From the NCBI RefSeq assembly GCF_029637605.1, contig NZ_CP121261.1, positions 1,364,001 through 1,428,000 of the forward strand: a stretch of 64,000 nucleotides of DNA. The letters run 5' to 3'. This DNA is from Achromobacter spanius. GTDB taxonomy: Bacteria; Pseudomonadota; Gammaproteobacteria; Burkholderiales; Burkholderiaceae_B. Within the stretch, counting starts at the first letter, position 1. Each line of letters starts with the position of its first letter. The notes beneath the pieces are model-generated. The model saw only the letters and a list, made by a program, of their open reading frames with translations, made no database searches and was not told where the DNA came from. The position numbers were made by a program, and so were the translations under genes. Positions 8,786-16,139 of the stretch are shown piece after piece.

Positions 8786-9657
8786 TGCCCACTTTTCGAC
8801 CTGACATGCAGCCTATTACGCCTGAATTACTCATCCTGGTAGACGCCATCGCCCGGCACGGCAGCTTTGCCAAGGCGGCCCGCGAATTGGGCAAGGTGCC
8901 ATCGGCCGTGACCTATTCCATACGCAAGCTGGAAGACGGCCTGGACGTCTTGCTGTTCGACCGCTCCGGACATCGCGCGCTACTTACGCCTGCGGGCGAG
9001 GCGCTGCTGAAGGACGGGCGGTATGTGTTGCAATCGTTGGATGATTTGGCGTGCCGCGTCAAGCGCATTGCCACGGGTTGGGAGGTGGAACTGCGCATTG
9101 CCGTCAGCGCGGTGCTGCCGTGGCGGCCGCTTTATGACCTGATCGCTGAATTCCAGACGCTGGAAAGCGCGACGACGCTGCGGTTTTCCAGCGAGGTACT
9201 AAGCGGCAATTGGGATGCGCTGACGTCCAATCGCGCGGACCTGGTCATCGGCGCAGGAGCCAATGCAGAGCCCACCGGGCCATATCGATCGCAAACCATC
9301 GGCACGACCCAGTTTGGTTTCTGCGTGGCGGCGCATCACCCTTTGGCGTCCTTGGCGCAACCCCTTAGCCGCGCGGACATCACGAAGTATTGCGCGGTGG
9401 TGGTGGCGGATACGTCGCGGAACCTGCCGCCGCAATCACGCGGCATCCTGGCGGATCAGTCCACGCTGGTCATGCCGTCAATGCAGGCGAAGATCGACGC
9501 GCAGGTGCGGGGTTTGGGTTGCGGTTATTTGCCGCTGACCATGGCCGCGCCGTATTTGGCGCAGGGCTTGTTGGTGGTGTGTGAGACGGATGAAGGGATG
9601 TCTCTGACGGAACACGTGGCTTACGCCTGGCGGGCGGAAGCGCCGGGGAAGCGCTGA
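8785..9657 (+). CDS. LysR-family transcriptional regulator
   Basis: A 290-residue regulator from the first ATG, or 283 residues from the ATG at 8806 (MQPITPELL), which fits the usual LysR N-terminus better. The winged HTH is clear: GSFAKAARELGKVPSAVTYSI followed by KLEDGLDVLLFDR; one residue in this quote overlaps the wing. The effector domain runs from about residue 95. It is divergent from the YhhW-type pirin gene and is the obvious candidate for its control. The effector is unknown. Confidence 0.9.
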   Translation: MPTFRPDMQPITPELLILVDAIARHGSFAKAARELGKVPSAVTYSIRKLEDGLDVLLFDRSGHRALLTPAGEALLKDGRYVLQSLDDLACRVKRIATGWEVELRIAVSAVLPWRPLYDLIAEFQTLESATTLRFSSEVLSGNWDALTSNRADLVIGAGANAEPTGPYRSQTIGTTQFGFCVAAHHPLASLAQPLSRADITKYCAVVVADTSRNLPPQSRGILADQSTLVMPSMQAKIDAQVRGLGCGYLPLTMAAPYLAQGLLVVCETDEGMSLTEHVAYAWRAEAPGKR

Positions 9658-9717
9658 AATGGTGGCTGCAGAAGCTGAAATCGCCTAGGCTGTGTGAGAG
9701 TTTGCTGGGGATGGGGT

Positions 9718-10290
9718 GATGGGTTTCGCGCGAATTACGGCGGTGTTCTTGCGACGGTTGGTGCGCGCTGCACCCATCCTACGGACGTGCCTTGTGTGGG
9801 GTGATGGGTGTCGCGCGAATTGCGGCGGTGTTCTTGCGACGGTTGGTGCGCGCTGCACCCATCCTACGGACGTGCCTTGTGCGGGGTGATGGGTTTCGCG
9901 CGAATTACGGCGGTGTTCTTGCGGCGGCTGGTGCGCGCTGCACCCATCCTACGGACGTGCCTTGTGCGGGGTGATGGGTTTCGCGCGAATTACGGCGGTG
10001 TTCTCGCGACGGTTGGTGCGCGCTGCACCCATCCTACGGACGTGCCTTGTGCGGGGTGATGGGTTTCGCGCGAATTACGGCGATGTTCTTGCGACGGTTG
10101 GTGCGCGCTGCACCCATCCTACGGACGTGCCTTGTGCGGGGTGATGGGTTTCGCGCGAATTACGGCGGTGTTCTTGCGACGGCTGGTGCGCGCTGCACCC
10201 ATCCTACGGACGTGCCTTGTGCGGGGGTGATGGGTTTCGCGCGGATTACGGCGGTGTTCTTGCGACGGCTGGTGCGCGCTGCACCCATCC
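9718..10290. repeat. Tandem 85-bp palindromic repeat array, left part (seven units)
   Basis: Seven head-to-tail units start with GATGGGT at 9718, 9803, 9888, 9973, 10058, 10143 and 10229. The period is 85 bp except one unit with an extra G. Each unit can fold as a hairpin because it begins GATGGGTTTCGCGCG and has CGCGCTGCACCCATCCTAC at about position 49-67, so GATGGGT pairs with ACCCATC. A linker GGACGTGCCTTGTGCGGGGT closes the unit. Units differ at only a few bases. The seventh is cut at its CT by the IS110 element. The 60 bp before the array (9658-9717) hold nothing recognisable. Confidence 0.95.
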
Positions 10291-10304
10291 TTGTATGTTT
10301 TCAT

Positions 10305-10500
10305 AGCACTTACCGATCTTGCTTCGGGGGTGCTGGGGATCGGGACGCACCCATCCATCAGCCGTCACCAGCGGACTGACGTCGGTAGATATCCCACCCC
10401 GCCCAAATACGTCGATTAAGAATCTAGCGGCCGTGACCGCCGATTGATCGCAAGGTAACGAATCGGGCGTGGCTTCCCCAGCAGACACAACGCTATCGCA
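10305..10500 (+). ncRNA. Predicted bridge RNA of the IS110 element
   Basis: The noncoding left end folds as in IS621 bridge RNAs. A 5' stem-loop (10305-10334) pairs AGCAC with GTGCT and CCGA with TCGG. The target-binding loop (10335-10400) is closed by GGGG..GGGA with TCCC..CCCC; its left arm GCACCCATCC (10347-10356) equals the left flank of the insertion, and its right arm CGTCGGTAG (10380-10388) is complementary to the right flank CTACGGACG at 8 of 9 positions. A small hairpin lies between them. The donor-binding loop (about 10413-10465) is closed by CGATT/AATCG; its left arm AGAATCT (10419-10425) equals the element's right end plus core, and CAAG (10451-10454) can pair with CTTG at the left end. 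The 3' boundary is approximate. Confidence 0.78.
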
Positions 10501-10512
10501 GGGAGTCTAGAG

Positions 10513-11490
10513 ATGCAAACGTCTCAATCTTTCTTTGGTGTGGATGTGGGGAAATCCGAGGTTGTTGTGGCGATGCACGGGGCGGCCAAGCCGTTGACCC
10601 GAGCCGTCAAAAACTCAACGACTGGCTTGGAAAAATGGTTGCAAACGCTGCCGTCCGGAAGCGTTCTTGCCATGGAGTCCACCGGTGGCTACGAGCGCCT
10701 GTTGGCCGACCTGGCATATGAGCGTGGACTGCGCGTCTATGTGCTGAACCCCAAGGCCTTGCACCATTACGCCAAGTCGCAGGCTCAACGGGGCAAGACC
10801 GACCGACTCGACGCTGTCATGATTGCGCGTTACGTGGCGCTCGAGCACGAGCGGTTGCATAGCTACGAACCTTGCCCGGAGCACATCGAGCGCCTGAGTC
10901 AGATCCAACGCTTACGCAAGGTGGCGGTCACGACGCGCACGAGGCTGCGCCTGTCCAGCGATCGGCACAAACACGTGGGCTCGCAAGCTCAGGTCCAGCA
11001 AGCGTTGGATGCCTTGGCGCAGTTGGCAGATGCTCTTGAGCGCGAAATGCTCGATCAGATCGCTGCCGAACCCGCCTTGACCGACGACTTCAACTTAATC
11101 ACCAGCATTACCGGCGTGGGAAAGCTGACTGGGGCCGCACTGGTGACGGCCTTCGCCCGCATCCCGTTCGCCTCCTCGGACGCAGTGGTGGCCTACGCGG
11201 GGCTGGACCCCAGGCCCAAGGAGTCTGGCGCCTACAAAGGCCTGCGTAAACTCAGCAAGCAAGGCGATGCGGCCCTGAGAAGCCTTGCCTACAACGCGGC
11301 ATCCTCAGCAAGCCGAACAGCTGCCTTCAAACCCCTCTACGCAGCGTTACGAGCCAAGGGCTGGGCCTCAACGCAGGCATTAAACATCATCGCCAGAAAA
11401 CTCCTACGCATCGCCTTCGGCGTATGGAAATCGCGCAAACCCTTCGATGTAAACCTCTTTATGGTCAGCCAAGCTTGCGCCAAACCATAG
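10513..11490 (+). CDS. IS110-family transposase (DEDD/serine recombinase)
   Basis: A 325-residue recombinase. The N-terminal RuvC-like domain carries the expected acidic set Asp11 (FFGVDVGKSE), Glu55 (AMESTGGY), Asp97 and Asp100 (GKTDRLDAV). The C-terminal Transposase_20 domain includes SITGVGKLTGAALVTAF and the KESGAYKG segment, where Ser238 is the likely catalytic serine. All key residues are present and the length is typical, so the gene looks functional. A GGGAG ribosome site lies about 10 bases before the ATG. By analogy with IS621, the protein excises and inserts the element as directed by the bridge RNA encoded just upstream. Confidence 0.95.
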   Translation: MQTSQSFFGVDVGKSEVVVAMHGAAKPLTRAVKNSTTGLEKWLQTLPSGSVLAMESTGGYERLLADLAYERGLRVYVLNPKALHHYAKSQAQRGKTDRLDAVMIARYVALEHERLHSYEPCPEHIERLSQIQRLRKVAVTTRTRLRLSSDRHKHVGSQAQVQQALDALAQLADALEREMLDQIAAEPALTDDFNLITSITGVGKLTGAALVTAFARIPFASSDAVVAYAGLDPRPKESGAYKGLRKLSKQGDAALRSLAYNAASSASRTAAFKPLYAALRAKGWASTQALNIIARKLLRIAFGVWKSRKPFDVNLFMVSQACAKP

Positions 11491-11493
11491 AAT

Positions 11494-11667
11494 CTACGGA
11501 CGTGCCTTGTGCGGGGTGATGGGTTTCGCGCGAATTACGGCGATGTTCTTGCGACGGCTGGTGCGCGCTGCACCCATCCTACGGACGTGCCTTGTGCGGG
11601 GTGATGGGTTTCGCGCGAATTGCGGCGGTTTTCTTGCGACGGGTGGTGCGCGCTGCACCCATCCTAC
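11494..11667. repeat. Tandem 85-bp repeat array, right part
   Basis: The remainder of the interrupted seventh unit (from CTACGGACG) is followed by units starting at 11518 and 11603, again with the 85-bp period. The last ends in CACCCATCCTACC at 11667. With the left part this makes nine units. Confidence 0.93.
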
Positions 11668-11688
11668 CGGGTGACGTGCGTTGGATGC

Positions 11689-11753
11689 GTAGGATGGGTG
11701 GAGCGCGCCATGCCGTTCAGAAGAATCTGGACGCCGATCGCGCGCAACCCATC
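11689..11753. repeat. Diverged half-element of the GTAGGATGGGT repeat family
   Basis: It begins GTAGGATGGGTGGAGCGCG and ends CGCGCGCAACCCATC, giving the same outer palindrome as the other members but with an unrelated middle. It lies 30 bp from the end of ntrC; nothing else is seen between 11754 and 11783. Confidence 0.8.
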
Positions 11754-11783
11754 ACATCCCCACACCACCACATCACCACGCCA

Positions 11784-13286
11784 TCACTCGTCCTCAATCC
11801 CCAATTCACGCAATTTTCGCGTGATGGTGTTGCGCCCAATCCCCAATCGTGATGCCGCTTCCACGCGGCGGCCACGGCTGGCGTCCAGGGCGCTTTGCAG
11901 CAGGATCTTTTCAAACTGACGGGTCAGCGTGGCCATTACAGCGGGTTCACCGCGTTCCAGCCTGTACTGCGCGTCGCGCAGCAGGGAATCTTGCCAATTG
12001 CGCGGCGCGCCGTCGTCCACCGCCTGCCCCTGCCCCGCCTGCACCACCGTGCCGATGCCTGAAATCGGCGCGGCCGGACGCAAGGGCGCCGACGCGGGTT
12101 GATGCTGTTGGTGTTCCAATGCGCGGATTTCCGGCGGAAGATCGGCGCGGTCCACCGTCTGACCGGGCGCCATGACCGTCAACCAGTGGCAGAAGTTTTC
12201 CAACTGCCGCACGTTGCCCGGAAAGTCGAACTTGGTCAGCACGGCCAGCGCGTCCGGCGTCAGGCGCTTGACCGGCACGCCCAGCGTGCGGGCGCTGGCG
12301 GTCAGAAAGTGCTGGGCCAGCGCGGGAATGTCTTCCACGCGCTCACGCAAGGGCGGCAGGCGCAGCCGGATCACGTTCAGGCGGTGGAACAAGTCTTCGC
12401 GGAACAGGCCCTGCTCTACACGCTGTTCCAGCGGCTGGTGGGTGGCCGCCACGATGCGCACGTCCACGCGCACCGGCTGTGCACCGCCCACGCGATAGAA
12501 GCTGCCTTCGGCCAGCACACGCAGCAAGCGGGTTTGAAGTTCGATCGGCATGTCGCCGATTTCGTCCAGGAACAGCGTGCCGCCATGCGCTTCCTCGAAG
12601 CGGCCCCGGCGCAAATTATTGGCGCCCGTGAACGCGCCGCGTTCGTGCCCGAACAATTCGGCTTCAAGCAGGTCACGCGGGATGGCCGCCGCGTTCAAGG
12701 CCACAAACGGCCCGCTGGCACGCACGCCGTGGCCGTGCAGCGCACGGGCCACCAATTCCTTGCCCGTGCCCGACTCGCCCGTGATCAACACCGTGACCTT
12801 GGACTGAGCCAGCCGGCCAATGGCGCGGAACACTTCCTGCATGGCGGTGGAAGACGACTGCGTCATCATCCAGCGCTCGTTGTTCTGCGCGCCCTCGCCT
12901 TGGCCTTCCGGGCTTTCGGGCTGTGCGGATTCCTGCATGGCGCGCTGGATCAGCGCCACCGCTTCGTTCACGTCGAACGGCTTGGCCAGGTAATCAAACG
13001 CGCCGCCCTGGAAGGCGGACACGGTGCTGTCCAGGTCGGCGAACGCGGTCATCACAATCACCGGCAAGCCAGGATGGCGTTCTTTCAACTGGCGCAACAG
13101 CTCCAAGCCATTGCCGCCAGGCATGCGGATATCGGACACCAAGGCGACGGGCGTTTCGCGCGACAGCGCTTCCAGCACGTCGGCCGATTGGGAAAAACTA
13201 CGGGTGGGGACACCAGCGCGGGCCAGGGCCTTTTCGAGGACCCAGCGGATGGCCTGGTCGTCGTCGACGATCCATACGGGTTTCAT
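11784..13286 (-). CDS. ntrC: Nitrogen regulation response regulator NtrC
   Basis: A 500-residue sigma54 activator. The receiver domain (1-120) has the acidic pocket VDDD and phosphorylatable Asp52 in VSDIRMP. The AAA+ domain has Walker A GESGTGKE, the sigma54-contacting GAFTGA loop and Walker B GTLFLDEIGD. The C-terminal Fis-type HTH reads EAASRLGIGRNTITRKL. Phosphorylated by NtrB under nitrogen limitation, it activates promoters such as the glnA promoter at 16015. Its start overlaps the ntrB stop by one base (TGATG), so the two are translationally coupled. An insertion of about 40 residues between the AAA+ and HTH domains is rich in Pro, Ala and Gln. Confidence 0.96.
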   Translation of the reverse strand: MKPVWIVDDDQAIRWVLEKALARAGVPTRSFSQSADVLEALSRETPVALVSDIRMPGGNGLELLRQLKERHPGLPVIVMTAFADLDSTVSAFQGGAFDYLAKPFDVNEAVALIQRAMQESAQPESPEGQGEGAQNNERWMMTQSSSTAMQEVFRAIGRLAQSKVTVLITGESGTGKELVARALHGHGVRASGPFVALNAAAIPRDLLEAELFGHERGAFTGANNLRRGRFEEAHGGTLFLDEIGDMPIELQTRLLRVLAEGSFYRVGGAQPVRVDVRIVAATHQPLEQRVEQGLFREDLFHRLNVIRLRLPPLRERVEDIPALAQHFLTASARTLGVPVKRLTPDALAVLTKFDFPGNVRQLENFCHWLTVMAPGQTVDRADLPPEIRALEHQQHQPASAPLRPAAPISGIGTVVQAGQGQAVDDGAPRNWQDSLLRDAQYRLERGEPAVMATLTRQFEKILLQSALDASRGRRVEAASRLGIGRNTITRKLRELGIEDE

Positions 13287-14350
13287 CAGTGTGCGGGCTC
13301 CATCGGTAGGACCAGGCGAAACTCGGTACGCCCGGGTCGGGATTCAAATTCGATGATGCCGCCGTGCTGCTGCACGAAGTCCTGGGCCAGGCTCAAGCCC
13401 AGCCCGGTACCGCCGGCCCTGGCCGTGACCAGCGGGTGGAAAATGCGGTCGCGGATGTGGTCCGGCACGCCCGGACCGTTGTCGATGATGGACAGCACCA
13501 GCGCAAGCCGGTGTTGCCGATGGGCCAGCATGACCTGCCGGGCCACGCGGGTGCGCAGCGTCACCACGCCGGGTTCCGTCTGCGGGCCTTGCGGCCGCGC
13601 AACCAGTTCCTGCGCCGCGTTGCGCGCCACGTTCAGCACCGCCTGCATCAGGCGGGCGGCATCGCCCTTCAAATCTGGCACCGAGGCGTCGTAGTCGCGC
13701 AGGATGGAGACGTCGTTGCGGAACTCGGCCTGAATCAGCGCGCAGACGCGCTCGCAGATTTCATGGATGTTCACCGGCCGCGCGTTCAGCGGCACACGTT
13801 GCGGGCCGCTCAAGCGGTCCACCAGCGCCTGCAGGCGGTCGGCTTCGGAAATAATGACTTGGGTATATTCAGCCAGCGCCGCACTGGGCAGCTCGGCTTC
13901 GAGCAATTGCGCGGCGCCGCGCAAACCGCCCAGGGGATTCTTCACTTCGTGCGCCAGATTGCGCAACAGCTCGCGGTGCGCTTCGATTTCATCCACCAGC
14001 CGATGATTACGGTCGGCCAGCACGCGCTGTTCGATCTCGCGCGTTTCGATCAATACCGGCCAGCGTTGGCCCGTCAGCCCCACCGTGGTGACCGCGACTT
14101 CAACGGATTCGGCGGCGCGGCGCAACGAGGCCAATTGCCTGACGTCGGCGTACCTGCCGGCCGCGGCGCGGTCGATGGAGGACTGGATGTTTTCTGGGGT
14201 GTCGAACAGCGTGGCAGCGGAGTGCCCGCAGAGTTGCTTGCGCGAGCGACCGAACAGATCTTCGGCGGCGGCGTTGGCGTATTCAATGTGGCCGCGCTCG
14301 TTGACCAGGAAAACGGACGTGGCAAGCAGGTCGAGAGCTTCTACATTCAT
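13286..14350 (-). CDS. ntrB: Nitrogen regulation sensor kinase NtrB
   Basis: A 354-residue soluble histidine kinase without membrane segments. A PAS domain occupies about residues 5-105, followed by the dimerisation helix with phospho-accepting His134 in NLAHEVKNPLGG. The ATPase domain has the N box NVARNAAQE, G1 DNGPGVP and G2 GTGLGLSLA. In enteric bacteria it is controlled by PII and phosphorylates NtrC. It lies downstream of glnA with a 191-bp gap holding several hairpins, so it is probably transcribed partly by readthrough and partly from its own promoter. Confidence 0.95.
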   Translation of the reverse strand: MNVEALDLLATSVFLVNERGHIEYANAAAEDLFGRSRKQLCGHSAATLFDTPENIQSSIDRAAAGRYADVRQLASLRRAAESVEVAVTTVGLTGQRWPVLIETREIEQRVLADRNHRLVDEIEAHRELLRNLAHEVKNPLGGLRGAAQLLEAELPSAALAEYTQVIISEADRLQALVDRLSGPQRVPLNARPVNIHEICERVCALIQAEFRNDVSILRDYDASVPDLKGDAARLMQAVLNVARNAAQELVARPQGPQTEPGVVTLRTRVARQVMLAHRQHRLALVLSIIDNGPGVPDHIRDRIFHPLVTARAGGTGLGLSLAQDFVQQHGGIIEFESRPGRTEFRLVLPMEPAH

Positions 14351-14401
14351 TTTTCAACGTACCCGAATGACAGGGGAAAAGCGGAACGCGCCCGCGACGG
14401 C

Positions 14402-14446
14402 GGCGCCGGAACCCGGCGCCCTGCCCGCCAGGCGTGGTGCCTGGCG
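14402..14446 (-). terminator. Two consecutive GC hairpins between glnA and ntrB
   Basis: First GGCGCCGG-AAC-CCGGCGCC (14402-14420), then CGCCAGGC-GTGGT-GCCTGGCG (14426-14446), both perfect. Neither has a U-run, so partial termination or pausing is more likely than a full stop. Together with the hairpin at the end of glnA they would lower ntrBC expression relative to glnA. Confidence 0.55.
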
Positions 14447-14526
14447 AACAAACCGTCGAGCCGCGACCTGGTGGTGCGCGATGTGTGGGCCCTGGTTTCT
14501 GCCACCATCATCGCGCTCCCCCCGCC

Positions 14527-14552
14527 ACAGCCTCTAAACGATCAGAGGCTGT
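14527..14552 (-). terminator. Hairpin at the end of glnA
   Basis: A 9-bp perfect stem ACAGCCTCT/AGAGGCTGT that includes the glnA stop codon in its loop region. It is not followed by a U-run on the minus strand. Confidence 0.55.
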
Positions 14553-15954
14553 AGTACATGTCGAATTCGACCGGGTGCGTCGTCATGCGCAGACGATTCA
14601 CATCGGCCATCTTCAGATCGATGTAGGCGTTGAGCATGTCGTTGCTGAACACGCCACCACGGGTCAGGAATTCGCGATCGGCGTCCAGGGCTTCCAGCGC
14701 TTGTTCCAGCGAGGAGCACACGGTCGGGATCTTTGCGTCTTCTTCCGGCGGCAGGTCGTACAGGTTCTTGTCGGCCGGATCGCCCGGGTGGATCTTGTTC
14801 TGCACGCCGTCCAGGCCGGCCATCATCAGGGCCGAGAAAGCCAGGTACGGGTTGGCCAGGGGGTCCGGGAAACGCGCTTCGACGCGGCGGCCCTTCGGGT
14901 TGCCGACGTACGGAATGCGGATCGAGGCCGAACGGTTGCGGGCCGAGTAAGCCAGCTTGACCGGGGCTTCGTAGTGCGGAACCAGACGCTTGTACGAGTT
15001 GGTGCCCGGGTTGGTGATGGCGTTCAGGGCGCGGGCGTGCTTGATGATGCCGCCGATGTAGTACAGCGCGAATTCCGACAGGCCGGCGTAGCCGTTACCC
15101 GCGAACAGGTTTTGGCCATCCTTCCAGATGGATTGGTGCACGTGCATGCCGGAACCGTTGTCGCCGACGACGGGCTTGGGCATGAACGTGGCGGTCTTGC
15201 CGTAGGCGTGGGCCACGTTGTGCACCACGTACTTGACGATCTGCGTCCAGTCGGCGCGCTGAACCAGCGTGCTGAACTTGGTGCCGATTTCCAGCTGGCC
15301 GGCGCCGGCCACTTCATGGTGGTGCACTTCAACCGGCACGCCCATTTGTTCCATCAGCAGGCACATTTCCGAACGCATGTCCTGGAACGAATCAACCGGG
15401 GGAACGGGGAAGTAGCCGCCCTTGACAGCGGGACGATGGCCGGTGTTGCCGCCTTCGAATTCCAGGCCGGTCGACCACGAGGCTTCTTCGGACTTGATCT
15501 TGACGAACGTGCCCGACATGTCGGTGTTCCAGGTCACGCCGTCGAACACGAAGAATTCGGGTTCCGGACCAAAGTAGGCGGTGTCGCCCAGGCCGGAGGA
15601 CTTCAGGTAGGCTTCGGCGCGCTTGGCCAGCGAACGCGGGTCGCGGTCATAGCCCTTCAGGTCGGACGGTTCAACGACGTCGCACGACAGGATCAGGGTG
15701 GGCTCTTCGCGGAACGGGTCCAGGTTGGCGGACGAGCAGTCGGGGATGAGCAGCATGTCGGACGCTTCAATGCCCTTCCAACCCGGGATCGACGAACCGT
15801 CGAAAGCCTGCCCGCTTTCCAGCTTGTCTTCGTCGATCGCGGAGGTGGGCACGGAAACGTGGTGCTCACGGCCAACCGTATCGGTAAAGCGGAAATCCAC
15901 GAATTTGACTTCGTTATCGGCGATCTGTTTCAGGACGTCTTTCGGGCTTGCCAT
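14542..15954 (-). CDS. glnA: Glutamine synthetase type I
   Basis: A 470-residue GS-I enzyme converting glutamate, ammonia and ATP to glutamine; it forms dodecamers in the cytoplasm. The glutamate/metal motifs [13 protein letters not shown] and the ATP-site segment KGGYFPVPP are present, and the adenylylation segment [10 protein letters not shown] keeps the regulatory tyrosine. The start is set by a GGAGATGAC ribosome site. Transcription comes from a consensus sigma54 promoter with two NtrC sites upstream, and the kinase/regulator pair that controls it follows in the same direction, closing a regulatory circuit. Confidence 0.97.
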   Translation of the reverse strand: MASPKDVLKQIADNEVKFVDFRFTDTVGREHHVSVPTSAIDEDKLESGQAFDGSSIPGWKGIEASDMLLIPDCSSANLDPFREEPTLILSCDVVEPSDLKGYDRDPRSLAKRAEAYLKSSGLGDTAYFGPEPEFFVFDGVTWNTDMSGTFVKIKSEEASWSTGLEFEGGNTGHRPAVKGGYFPVPPVDSFQDMRSEMCLLMEQMGVPVEVHHHEVAGAGQLEIGTKFSTLVQRADWTQIVKYVVHNVAHAYGKTATFMPKPVVGDNGSGMHVHQSIWKDGQNLFAGNGYAGLSEFALYYIGGIIKHARALNAITNPGTNSYKRLVPHYEAPVKLAYSARNRSASIRIPYVGNPKGRRVEARFPDPLANPYLAFSALMMAGLDGVQNKIHPGDPADKNLYDLPPEEDAKIPTVCSSLEQALEALDADREFLTRGGVFSNDMLNAYIDLKMADVNRLRMTTHPVEFDMYYSL

Positions 15955-16014
15955 GTCATCTCCATTAGATAAAAGGGTCGAGGGCTTTGCCGCTCGACTG
16001 GCATAAAAGAGGGA

Positions 16015-16030
16015 AGCAATAAGCGTGCCA
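16015..16030 (-). promoter_or_regulatory. Sigma54 promoter of glnA
   Basis: On the minus strand the sequence TGGCACGCTTATTGCT matches TGGCAC-N5-TTGCW exactly, with the invariant GG and GC at the right spacing. The predicted start of transcription is near 16004, leaving a leader of about 50 bases before the glnA start codon. Confidence 0.88.
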
Positions 16031-16083
16031 GGTTTTCCCCTAGGGAATCCCGGGGGAAGAGCGCACGCTTATGGAAACACGAA

Positions 16084-16098
16084 GCACCAACCTGGTGC
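16084..16098. promoter_or_regulatory. NtrC binding site 1 (promoter-proximal)
   Basis: GCACCAACCTGGTGC is a perfect GCACC-N5-GGTGC dyad, the NtrC consensus. It is centred about 88 bases upstream of the predicted glnA transcription start. Confidence 0.85.
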
Positions 16099-16116
16099 AA
16101 AAGATGGAGCATGATT

Positions 16117-16131
16117 GCTCCGTTTTGGTGC
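16117..16131. promoter_or_regulatory. NtrC binding site 2 (promoter-distal)
   Basis: GCTCCGTTTTGGTGC matches the NtrC dyad with one mismatch. Its centre is 33 bp from that of site 1, about three helical turns, placing both sites on the same face of the DNA as needed for cooperative NtrC binding. It ends just before the 3' end of hemW. Confidence 0.78.
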
Positions 16132-16139
16132 AAAAGCAA

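Larger units (their letters stand above)
10290..11493 (+). mobile_element. IS110-family insertion sequence (IS110 subgroup), complete
   Basis: A 1204-bp element with exact ends. Left of it the repeat unit reads GCACCCATC, then CT; right of it the sequence resumes CTACGGACG. Deleting 10290-11493 restores GCACCCATCCTACGGACG as in the neighbouring units. The shared dinucleotide CT is the core used by IS110/IS621 recombinases. There are no terminal inverted repeats and no other target duplication, as expected. The long noncoding part (about 220 bp) is upstream of the transposase and only a few bases follow it, which places it in the IS110 rather than the IS1111 subgroup. Confidence 0.93.

Noticed and set aside
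9718..10290. CRISPR array
   Set aside because: The 85-bp units are contiguous copies without unique spacers and no cas genes are near.
9792..10379. Several 60-110 codon open frames across the 85-bp array
   Set aside because: They are the same repeat read in shifting frames; the period is not a multiple of three and no ribosome site or homology is visible.
10290..11493. Terminal inverted repeats or target duplication longer than the CT core at the IS ends
   Set aside because: None is present beyond CT; this agrees with the IS110 family and is not a sign of decay.
12099..13694. 531-codon plus-strand open frame opposite ntrC/ntrB
   Set aside because: Antisense shadow of two confirmed regulators with no domain features of its own.
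14434..15972. 512-codon plus-strand open frame opposite glnA
   Set aside because: Antisense to an unmistakable glutamine synthetase; long antisense frames are common at this GC content.
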